Assembly: GCA_937927435.1 (NCBI GenBank)
Contig: CALBDW010000053.1
Span: 1 to 15,875 of the forward strand
From: an uncultured Bdellovibrionales bacterium
GTDB taxonomy: Bacteria; Bdellovibrionota; Bdellovibrionia; Bdellovibrionales; JAMPXM01
Reading direction: 5' to 3'
DNA length: 15,875 nucleotides
The translations under genes and the position numbers were made by a program. The number at the start of each line of letters is the position of its first letter. Positions within the stretch are counted from its first letter, which is position 1. The notes beneath the pieces were generated by a model. That model did not search any database and had not been told where the DNA came from. It worked only from the letters and a program-made list of their open reading frames with translations. This document shows, one piece after another, positions 1-6,245 of this stretch.

Positions 1-53
1 AGAACTAGCAACTCAAGCAGGCTGATCTGTCCGGTTTTTCGGGGTCAACTCCA
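1..53 (+). mobile_element. Possible truncated end of an IS3-type insertion sequence
   Basis: Positions 28-53 (TGTCCGGTTTTTCGGGGTCA followed by ACTCCA) resemble, from memory, the terminal inverted repeat of many IS3-family elements, which on the other strand reads TGGAGTTGACCCCGAAAAAC and so on. Just before it an open frame running in from the left edge ends Glu-Leu-Ala-Thr-Gln-Ala-Gly-stop (2-25), which is where the end of an orfB transposase would be expected. The rest of the element would lie outside the window, so neither the transposase nor the partner repeat can be seen. It could equally be chance similarity. Confidence 0.3.
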
Positions 54-360
54 GGAACGAAACCTTATGATTAAATGTGTTCGAGCCTCGGAAAGTGATC
101 TCGAATTTAGACGCCCGTGTTTTCGGTAGTTAAACGCAAACTATGATGATGTTTCAAAGAGCGTTCTATGAGTGGAGCTTCTAGTGTGAATGCGAGTTAA
201 GGCTGGTAACGCCTTCTTGGCGAGGCTACGCATTAGCAATAGCTCACTTTGAGACGGTGTCCACGCATCATACGGAATAGAGCTAAGACATCTTTGCAGA
301 GTGCTTCGGTTTCGGGGGCATCGGGCTTTGAAATCAGTGAAGCCGCATCCCCTATTTGAA
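54..360. other. Non-coding stretch downstream of the histidine kinase gene
   Basis: No frame on either strand gives a credible protein here. One locally structured piece is visible: AATGCG (189-194) pairs with CGCATT (229-234) and encloses a smaller stem AAGGC/GCCTT (199-203 with 211-215). No tRNA, rRNA or clear terminator is recognised. The 3' end of the kinase transcript, which runs leftwards, presumably falls here. Confidence 0.5.
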
Positions 361-2091
361 TCACTCTCGATTCAGCAGTCGATGAACGGTTTCAATGAGC
401 GTCGCGCGCGTGATGGGTTTTGCGAGATGCTCGTCGCAGCCGGCTTCCTTGCGCTTTTCGCGTTCCTCGGGAAGCGCGTGCGCGGTCAAAGCGACGATGG
501 GGCCTTTGAAGCCGAGGGCTCTGAGTTCACGCGTGGTTTGATAGCCGTCTTTCCCCGGCATTTGAATGTCGGTCAAGATCAGATCGAAAACGCCACCGTT
601 TTTGAGGGCGAGAATCGCCTCTTCACCGTTTGTGGCGATCGTCACGGCCGCTCCGCTGGCGGTCAGCATGCGGTTGAGAAGGATCTGGTTATCTTGCGAG
701 TCGTCGACAATGAGAATGCGGGCGTCGTTGAGGGATAAAGCTTTGTAGGCCGCTTCAATTGAGTTTTCCTTCGGCCCGGCTGCGCCGTGGAGATGCAGTA
801 TGAACGGTGTCTTCGGAGGAACGTTGGCGCGCAACCAAATACGGAAGTGCGAGCCTTTTCCCGGCGCTGATTCGACGAGCTCGAGGCCGCCCTCGAGAAG
901 TTGCGCGATTCTGCGTGAGAGCGCAAGTCCGAGTCCGGTTCCGCCATAGGGACGCGAAAGCGAAGTATCAGCCTGTGTGAAAGGTTGAAAAATCTTGGCC
1001 GCTTGCTCGGCTTTTATTCCAATACCGGTATCGCGGATGTCAAACGAGAGGATTTCTTTTGCCGAATCGAATCGGGCTTCCAAAGAGACGCTGCCCTGCT
1101 GAGTGAACTTGATTGCATTGCCCACCACATTGGTGATGATTTTTTGCAGGCGGGTGGGGTCGGTCATAATTTTCGCCGGTACCGGAGATGCAAGTCCGAA
1201 TTGGAGCCGGATGTTCTTGTCGAGCGCCGCCCACATCATCGTCGCTTCGATTTCACTCAACAGGCTGGCGATATTGACTTCCTCAATTTGAATCTCGAGT
1301 TTTCCGAACTCAACTTTGGATAAATTGAGAACGTCGTTGATGAGGCGTAAGAGGTGTCGTCCGTTGTGGCGGATTCTTCCAGCCCATTGACGTCGCTCAG
1401 CCTCCGTCAATCCGGGATCCAAGAGAAGCTCGACGAATCCCAGAATTGCTCCGATCGGCGTGCGGATCTCGTGACTCATGTTCGCCAGAAACTGAGTTTT
1501 GTATTGACTCGTTTCCTCTAAGACCCGCATGGTTTCGATGAGTCGGCGTTCGCTTTCCGCGATTTTTTGGTAAAGCCTCGCATTTTCAATCGCGAAGGCT
1601 GCGCGTTGGGCGAGATCCTGCGCGATCAATACGTCTTCCGGGGGGAATTGTCCCGGTACCGGGACACCGAGGCAGAGAACTCCGGCGATTCGCGATCTGT
1701 AACGTAGTGGAAGCGAGACAGTTTTCGATTGTCGGAATCCGGGAATTTCGCCGCCCGGGATTTCAGAAAGCATCGGTTCGCCTCGCCGGACGGTTTCCGC
1801 GATGAGTGCGTGCTCGGCGAATTCTTGGCTTTTCGATTTTAAGTAACTTTTAAGATTGGCGTCCGCTTCACCCTTCGTGTGGTAGCTCGCGAACGGTCGC
1901 AGGCTGAGACTCGATTCATCTTGAAGAAAGAGGACTGACCATTCGGCCAGCGCGGGAATCGGGATGCGGCACGTGGTCGCGAGCGTCTCCTCAAAATTCA
2001 GAGAGCTGCCAAGTTCTTCCGTCGCTCTCGCGAGGAGATTGAGGAACTTATTCGGGGCATCGATGGCGTCAAACGGGAATGGTGATTGCAC
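361..2091 (-). CDS. Soluble GAF-domain hybrid sensor histidine kinase with C-terminal receiver
   Basis: This 576-residue protein senses a signal through an N-terminal GAF domain (about residues 20-172), which runs into a short coiled coil (173-200). A HisKA dimerisation domain follows with the phospho-accepting His207 in FLANMSHEIRTP. The HATPase domain shows an N box (N321, N325), a G1 box D354-TGIG and a G2 box GGTGLGL (383-389). A receiver domain (458-573) carries the acidic pair D463/D464, phosphoacceptor D508 in LTDIQMP, T536 and K558, so all catalytic positions are present. There is no signal peptide or membrane span, so it should be cytosolic. The start is GTG with GGGAG about ten bases upstream. 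It lies 93 bp behind the PLP-enzyme gene and has its own candidate promoter. No separate output regulator is adjacent and the signal is unknown. Confidence 0.93.
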   Translation of the reverse strand: MQSPFPFDAIDAPNKFLNLLARATEELGSSLNFEETLATTCRIPIPALAEWSVLFLQDESSLSLRPFASYHTKGEADANLKSYLKSKSQEFAEHALIAETVRRGEPMLSEIPGGEIPGFRQSKTVSLPLRYRSRIAGVLCLGVPVPGQFPPEDVLIAQDLAQRAAFAIENARLYQKIAESERRLIETMRVLEETSQYKTQFLANMSHEIRTPIGAILGFVELLLDPGLTEAERRQWAGRIRHNGRHLLRLINDVLNLSKVEFGKLEIQIEEVNIASLLSEIEATMMWAALDKNIRLQFGLASPVPAKIMTDPTRLQKIITNVVGNAIKFTQQGSVSLEARFDSAKEILSFDIRDTGIGIKAEQAAKIFQPFTQADTSLSRPYGGTGLGLALSRRIAQLLEGGLELVESAPGKGSHFRIWLRANVPPKTPFILHLHGAAGPKENSIEAAYKALSLNDARILIVDDSQDNQILLNRMLTASGAAVTIATNGEEAILALKNGGVFDLILTDIQMPGKDGYQTTRELRALGFKGPIVALTAHALPEEREKRKEAGCDEHLAKPITRATLIETVHRLLNRE

Positions 2092-2130
2092 GGGTCGCTC
2101 GCTCCCAGATGGAAAATGATTGGACGGCGA

Positions 2131-2159
2131 TTAATACCGGTTGTTTGGCGACTTGTGAA
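2131..2159 (-). promoter_or_regulatory. Candidate sigma-70 promoter for the histidine kinase gene
   Basis: On the minus strand TTCACA (2159-2154, five of six consensus bases) is separated by exactly 17 bases from TATTAA (2136-2131). The GTG start of the kinase is about 40 bases further on. It lies in the 93-bp gap behind the PLP-enzyme gene, so the kinase could be expressed apart from the ThiF-PLP pair. Confidence 0.45.
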
Positions 2160-2184
2160 GCGTTCTTTGGCGGTAGTGAAATTA

Positions 2185-3024
2185 CTATTCGGCCTTGGCG
2201 TCGAGGCGTCGATTATGACTGCCAACAGCAAATAAACTTAATTTCGTAGCTGTGGAATCAAGGCGATCCAGTGCGCCGAGAACGACCCGGAAAGAGTCGG
2301 AAACGGTGATAGGGCCGTGATCGGTCTCAATAGGGGCGGTAGGGAAAAATTTATCCTGTGTCAGTTCGATTCGTTTATCAATTTGGGTTATTTTGCAGGG
2401 GTCCGCAGCACCGAAATTTTCCTTTTCTAAATTGCGTATTCCGTGGATCAGGCCGGCTTCGGCGGGTTCAGCTGAGATCGTGCCTCTTCTAGGTGTTAAG
2501 CCGTACTGAACACCGAAAAGCGAGTGCCCCGTCCCCACGGCGGCGATTACGAAATCGATTGGTCCTATGATGGGCGCGATTTCGGTGCCTGCCCAAGAAG
2601 CGTAATGATTTCTAAGTTCGGGTCGTTTCATTTGGTCGAAACGCCAAACGGAGCGCGTTGCGCAGAACTCGTCGTATTCTTTATAAGCTGTCGCCGGGTC
2701 TGCGAAATGAAGTTCGGCGCCGAGTTCCTCTAGCTTCGTTCTGGACTCGGGGCTCAGATCTTTGGGGACGAAGAGGAGGCATTTCAGGCCAAGGCGGCGA
2801 GAATGAAAAGCAATTGAAAGCGCGGTGCTCCCTGCGCTGATCTCGGCGACCGTGTCGCCGGGGCGCAGTCGGCCACTCTCGAGAGCTTGCTCGAGTTCCC
2901 CGACGACCATGCGGTCTTTGATCGATCCGCCTGGATTTTCGCCCTCCAGACTCGTCCATATTTCGTGCCCGAGAGCGACGGCGCCGATTCTTGGATCTGT
3001 TAAGCGGACAAGTGTGGTCTGCAT
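2185..3024 (-). CDS. Cysteine-synthase-like PLP-dependent enzyme (fold type II), divergent
   Basis: The protein has 279 residues and belongs to the cysteine synthase/cystathionine beta-synthase superfamily. It contains NPGGSIKDR (30-38) with the PLP Schiff-base Lys36, a phosphate-binding-type loop GTGHSL (164-169), and the segment ending NHYASWAGTEI that matches the family's NPxNPxxHxxTTGPEI region. It departs from true O-acetylserine sulfhydrylases in three ways: the substrate loop normally reading TSGNTG is SAGSTA (63-68); the final PDSG-type motif that contacts the cofactor is replaced by AVGSHNRR (266-273); and it is shorter than the usual 300-320 residues. The substrate is therefore probably not plain O-acetylserine. 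The ATG lies inside the end of the ThiF-like gene (25-bp overlap) with only a weak ribosome site, which suggests translational coupling. A beta-replacement or elimination reaction is inferred. Confidence 0.82.
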   Translation of the reverse strand: MQTTLVRLTDPRIGAVALGHEIWTSLEGENPGGSIKDRMVVGELEQALESGRLRPGDTVAEISAGSTALSIAFHSRRLGLKCLLFVPKDLSPESRTKLEELGAELHFADPATAYKEYDEFCATRSVWRFDQMKRPELRNHYASWAGTEIAPIIGPIDFVIAAVGTGHSLFGVQYGLTPRRGTISAEPAEAGLIHGIRNLEKENFGAADPCKITQIDKRIELTQDKFFPTAPIETDHGPITVSDSFRVVLGALDRLDSTATKLSLFAVGSHNRRLDAKAE

Positions 3025-3854
3025 GAATCCGTGGCGGCGCGAGCGGCGAAGAGTTCGCGGGCTGAATAGTTGGCCTCGTAGATCTCGAATTTCAAGCTCA
3101 CGGGATCAATGAAGATTCCCTTGGGGGCACGGACCTTCTCGCCGATATTCAGAATTTGCTTGGCGATTTCGGTCACGGCACAAGCGGCAGAAATTTCGAC
3201 TCCGGGAACGACGAAGGGGATGTGCGATTCCCGCCGGAAAGCTTTCGCCAGTTGCTCTTGCATATAATCGGGGATTTCGGGGCAGATAAACCGCGCGAAA
3301 CGCCGGATGTTCTCCTCATATGGAAACGAGGAGTCCATGCCGGTGAGCTCGGCGAACGTCGGGGTTGTTTTATCAAAGACAACGACCGTCGCGCCGAAGC
3401 CTAACGCCGCGCAAGAGGCGACGGGGAGGCCTCGCTTGGCGGCCGCTGCATTGAGGGCGAGCTTGTCGGGAATCGCGAAGACGTCGACCACATCGACCAC
3501 CCAATCAACGCCGTCGAGGAAGGCGTCCACGTTTTCCGGCTTCACGCCTTCGGGCCATGCTTTGATGCGGACGTCGGGATTGATCTCGCGAGCTTCCGCA
3601 ATCAGGGCGTCGTCTTTGCGCCGGCCGACCGTTGTCTCTTTGGCCATACGTTGCCGATTAATATTCGTTCGCTCGTACACATCCGGATCCGCGACGTGGA
3701 AGTTTTCAAAACCCATCCGGACGAGATTTAGAAAGATAGAGCCGCCTAGACCCAGGCCGCCGATCGCGATGGTGGTGGAACGGATTTTTTCGAGCTCCGA
3801 TTCGGTCATAATCCCGATGTTGCGCAGGAAACGCTCGCGGTATTGCGGACTCAT
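3000..3854 (-). CDS. ThiF/MoeB/HesA-family E1-like adenylyltransferase
   Basis: The protein has 284 residues and a Rossmann-type E1 fold. It shows the nucleotide loop GGLGLGGS (32-39), acidic D56/D58, the NINRQ motif (64-68) with arginine finger R67, K80 and an Asp pair D121/D124 in place of the usual C-T-D-N motif. Family members adenylate a C-terminal carboxylate of a small protein or peptide, or a carboxylate on tRNA. The two zinc-binding CxxC pairs of MoeB-type enzymes are absent; only isolated cysteines (148, 191, 225, 278) occur. No ThiS/MoaD-like carrier gene is seen nearby. The ATG at 3854 is preferred over an upstream TTG (3866) because GGAG sits six bases before the ATG, and the TTG overlaps that site. 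It is the first gene of the minus-strand operon. The true substrate is unknown. Confidence 0.85.
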   Translation of the reverse strand: MSPQYRERFLRNIGIMTESELEKIRSTTIAIGGLGLGGSIFLNLVRMGFENFHVADPDVYERTNINRQRMAKETTVGRRKDDALIAEAREINPDVRIKAWPEGVKPENVDAFLDGVDWVVDVVDVFAIPDKLALNAAAAKRGLPVASCAALGFGATVVVFDKTTPTFAELTGMDSSFPYEENIRRFARFICPEIPDYMQEQLAKAFRRESHIPFVVPGVEISAACAVTEIAKQILNIGEKVRAPKGIFIDPVSLKFEIYEANYSARELFAARAATDSCRPHLSA

Positions 3855-3896
3855 GGCTGTCTCCAATCAACGGTGTTTATTTTTTTTAATTTTTAA

Positions 3897-3924
3897 ATTG
3901 TACATGTTTAAGTAGTTCGATCAA
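3897..3924 (-). promoter_or_regulatory. Candidate promoter of the ThiF-PLP operon
   Basis: On the minus strand TTGATC (3924-3919) is followed after 16 bases by TACAAT (3902-3897, five of six consensus bases). About 43 bases separate it from the ATG at 3854. The AT-rich tract between (3873-3897, runs of T on the plus strand) lies in the leader. The site is in the divergent region shared with the acyltransferase-like gene, so one regulator could control both directions. Confidence 0.5.
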
Positions 3925-3968
3925 GATGAATGGAAAGGCGAACGGAAGACATCCATGGAGGGGATGGG

Positions 3969-4736
3969 ATGGAGAGCGTCATTGACGAGCTACAGATCGT
4001 AGTCCTCGAATCACCTTGCGATACCTGGGACCAACCGCAGGTTCCTGATTTGTACCGGGATATGATCACTCTGAAATTGAAGGGCTATGGGTGTGAATAT
4101 CCTTATGGTGTCTTGGCAGTGGATGGTTCCGATCTGATTTCCACCCACCTTTTGCTTTGCAAAAAGAACCGGGAGGAAGGGAGGCTCCGGCCGGTCATGG
4201 GAATTCGCTGGACCTCGCACGTTAAGGCGCGTGTACATTATTTAAAGTTTCCGGGGATGGCGCTTCTTGAGCAAGCCCAGGCTTACGAGCACGTCGAAGC
4301 TTTAAGAGACGTCATGCGCTCGGCCGATGCTCGCGGAGTCGAACTCTTTTACCTCGGTTCGCTGACGATCGATCCGGAGGAGCGTACGAACAAGGCGCAG
4401 TCCCGCATGTACCGTGAGCTTCTGACAACCATGCTCGTGAATTATCACCGGCAGATCCCTGGCTGCGAGCTGATGGCGGGCGGGACGATGAGATTCAAAA
4501 TTGACGATTATATGCGAGGAATCGGATACAGGCCGCTCCAACTCAAAGACCGGGAATTGGGGTCGATCCATGTGCATCACTTGGCGGGTGAAGAGGTTTT
4601 GCCCATGCATCTGAGGCAGTTCAGCTTTGAAGCCCGGCAGACTGCTGAAAAATGGGATGAGCTTTGGCAGAATCGCATTTGGATCGAGAGCCCGAAAAAG
4701 GATATCAATGTGGTTCCGGCAAAACGTGCGGGGTGA
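3969..4736 (+). CDS. Hypothetical protein, possibly GNAT / autoinducer-synthase-like acyltransferase
   Basis: The protein has 255 residues, no signal peptide and no membrane span. The stretch YGVLAVDGSDLISTHLLL (46-63) followed by a basic RPVMGIRW segment recalls the D-x-x-x-S-x-H-L-L pattern of LuxI and FeeM-type N-acyl amino acid synthases. The later region FYLGSLTIDPEER (127-139), an SRMYRELL helix (145-152) and IGYRPL near residue 185 fit the second half of a GNAT fold. If so it would transfer an acyl group from acyl-ACP or acyl-CoA to an amine. This is a weak, pattern-based assignment. The start is placed at ATG 3969 because GGAGGGG lies five bases before it; an in-frame ATG at 3930 has no good site. 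It is divergent from the ThiF-like gene and overlaps the next gene tail to tail by 32 bp. Confidence 0.72.
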   Translation: MESVIDELQIVVLESPCDTWDQPQVPDLYRDMITLKLKGYGCEYPYGVLAVDGSDLISTHLLLCKKNREEGRLRPVMGIRWTSHVKARVHYLKFPGMALLEQAQAYEHVEALRDVMRSADARGVELFYLGSLTIDPEERTNKAQSRMYRELLTTMLVNYHRQIPGCELMAGGTMRFKIDDYMRGIGYRPLQLKDRELGSIHVHHLAGEEVLPMHLRQFSFEARQTAEKWDELWQNRIWIESPKKDINVVPAKRAG

Positions 4737-5634
4737 AGCCGATCGTCGTCTTTTGCGGAAACTCGATTTCGTACCGGCAAGCACTGTCGCCGCGGTGAAC
4801 GCACGCAGTTTTCCGTACTTTCGCGTTGGGGAGGTCCAGATACCTCGTCAGCGTGACGAGCATCCCAGCCTTTAAGTGGCAGATATGAATATTTCCTAAA
4901 TGACGGACGCCGCATTCGGCGGCGACGTCGGCGTTCGTCACGATCTCGACAGTGATGCCATTCGGGCACTGTTTCGTGATCGTGTAATTGCAGTTTTGCT
5001 CAAAGAGCTTGAGAGCTTCGTGGAAGAAAAAGTCGTAGAGATCAACTGGGTTCTTCTGTTCTGAGAGGAGTTGGCCCACGAGCGTGTGGCGATTAGCGAT
5101 GTATGAGTAAGCCCCCATGGCAAGGAAGTGTTCGGCGCGGAAATGGCGGTGATCGTGCAGGTAGGTGCAGATGTCGGAAATCAGATTCATGCTGATGGGA
5201 CTGAATGGATCGCGAAGATCTGCTTCCGTCACGTGGTGAGCGTTAAGCGTGTCGAGCTTCAACCGCCATCCGTAGTAGTTTTCGAGAAATTCGAGTGATG
5301 TAATTGTCGTGCGTTGCCTTCCAAAAGCGGCATCGGCATAGCGATCCGGTATCGTTGTGTCTCGATGGGAGACCGCCGCGATTTCCGCGAACTCCAAGGT
5401 TCCACTCGTTATGTCTTCGGGCTTGATATTAAAATATTGCGCGGCCCGTTCAATGACGGTCTCGGGCGTCGGTTCGATTCCAGCTTTAATGCAGTGGTAT
5501 TGCCACCACTGAATACCGATCACGTCGAGCCATTGCTGTTGAGATAAATTGGCGGTCCACCGAAGCCGTTCCAGGGTTTCGGCAATAGGATCGAGTTTGA
5601 CTGTTTGGGATTGGAGACCGTGGATAAGACGCAT
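4705..5634 (-). CDS. XRE-like helix-turn-helix regulator with C-terminal V4R-like sensor domain
   Basis: The protein has 309 residues. Residues 16-78 read like a Cro/CI helix-turn-helix: an ERLR helix, then NLSQQQWLDVIGIQWWQYH, then PETVIERAAQYFNIKPEDI. The rest (about 110-295) is a globular region ending in CVHRGDSACRYEIEF (278-292). The C-x3-G-D-x2-C-x-Y ending is typical of V4R and related small-molecule-binding domains found in sensory regulators such as the XylR/DmpR group. The likely role is a cytosolic ligand-responsive transcription regulator; the ligand is unknown. Only a weak ribosome site (GGTAA) precedes the ATG at 5634. Its 3' end overlaps the acyltransferase-like gene by 32 bp in convergent orientation, so the two mRNAs are complementary there. 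The V4R label is a resemblance, not a proven match. Confidence 0.8.
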   Translation of the reverse strand: MRLIHGLQSQTVKLDPIAETLERLRWTANLSQQQWLDVIGIQWWQYHCIKAGIEPTPETVIERAAQYFNIKPEDITSGTLEFAEIAAVSHRDTTIPDRYADAAFGRQRTTITSLEFLENYYGWRLKLDTLNAHHVTEADLRDPFSPISMNLISDICTYLHDHRHFRAEHFLAMGAYSYIANRHTLVGQLLSEQKNPVDLYDFFFHEALKLFEQNCNYTITKQCPNGITVEIVTNADVAAECGVRHLGNIHICHLKAGMLVTLTRYLDLPNAKVRKTACVHRGDSACRYEIEFPQKTTIGFTPHVLPEPH

Positions 5635-5741
5635 GCGTTACCAGAAAGCTGCGGCTGATTTCGCACAAGCGGACTTTGCCGTCAACAAAACCGCGTCCAT
5701 GGGTCATTTGCGATATAATGTTTTCATGTTTGTTTGATTAT

Positions 5742-5783
5742 GCCTTCGGCATCTCGCTGGTTTTAGTCGCCATCTCCGAAGGC
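5742..5783. repeat. 8-bp inverted repeat upstream of the helix-turn-helix gene
   Basis: GCCTTCGG (5742-5749) and CCGAAGGC (5776-5783) are perfect complements with 26 bases between them. The left arm is also part of the short palindrome ATGCC-ttc-GGCAT. The repeat lies about 110 bp upstream of the regulator's ATG, so it could be an operator or simply a hairpin. A TATAAT box on the plus strand (5714-5719) is nearby, without a good -35 element. Confidence 0.4.
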
Positions 5784-5836
5784 GCGTGAGTTTGATTCGT
5801 TCGTGCCGTAGCGTCCATTTCTGATTATGAAAGATG

Positions 5837-5868
5837 ACATTTTGTTACCTTCGCAGATAACAAAATGT
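5837..5868. repeat. Perfect 11-bp inverted repeat, AT-rich
   Basis: ACATTTTGTTA (5837-5847) and TAACAAAATGT (5858-5868) are perfect complements around a 10-base spacer. The arms are too AT-rich, and lack a T tract, for a convincing intrinsic terminator. It ends four bases before the left terminal repeat of the mobile remnant, so it may be a former operator, or a preferred insertion site next to which the element landed. Confidence 0.6.
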
Positions 5869-5916
5869 TTCCAAACTGGCTCACCTTCGTGGGGATAAAA
5901 GGGCTGATTTCCCTAG

Positions 5917-6105
5917 GTGAAGGGCCGCGTGTTGGCCAGAGCCTTGCTCTTTAGTCTCAATCTCACGTGCGCGAAAATCCGAGCCGACATCAACCGCCTT
6001 TTCAGGCGAACCTGGTGCACGACAAAGAAAGCTGAGCGACTGGCCGCGCACCTCGCACTCTACGTTCAGTATCACAACGAATCTTTGGAGAAAAATACCG
6101 CCTAA
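5917..6105 (+). pseudogene. Remnant of a transposase C-terminus
   Basis: This 62-codon frame lies wholly inside the terminal-repeat-bounded element. From about residue 13 it reads like the tail of an IS1/IS1595-style transposase: the block RADINRLFRRTWCTTKK followed by LALYVQYHN, with a basic helix, an aromatic-rich ending and a Y-x-H-N pair. The catalytic part is missing, and the left terminal repeat sits only 21 bases upstream. It is therefore an internal-deletion remnant with no expected activity. Whether the short peptide is made is unknown. Assignment rests on remembered motif style rather than alignment. Confidence 0.48.
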
Positions 6106-6106
6106 G

Positions 6107-6148
6107 AAGGAGAGATGGCTCGCCCTTCAAGGCGGCCACCTTCTCCTT
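6107..6148 (+). terminator. Long imperfect hairpin after the transposase remnant
   Basis: AAGGAGA (6107-6113) pairs with TCTCCTT (6142-6148). Inner segments TGGC and CGCC pair with GGCG and GCCA across small bulges around the loop CTTCAA (6125-6130). It begins two bases after the stop codon of the transposase remnant. Only a short T run follows, so termination strength is uncertain. It may have been the element's own terminator. Confidence 0.4.
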
Positions 6149-6245
6149 TCGCGTTTCACCTCGCTTAATCTCGTGAAGGAGAATCGCAGTCGAGAAAGCC
6201 TTGTTAATTTCGTCGCTTAGCTCGTCACCACGAAAGTGAGCCAGT

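Noticed and set aside
301..738. 145-codon plus-strand frame at the end of the histidine kinase gene
   Set aside because: It is the complement of the receiver domain, whose catalytic residues are all intact on the minus strand.
3307..3915. 202-codon plus-strand frame opposite the ThiF-like gene
   Set aside because: It is a Ser/Arg/Thr-rich shadow with no family resemblance. The minus-strand gene has intact E1 motifs.
3930..3968. Upstream ATG that would lengthen the acyltransferase-like protein by 13 residues
   Set aside because: It has no ribosome site, and the extension covers the good GGAGGGG site of the ATG at 3969.
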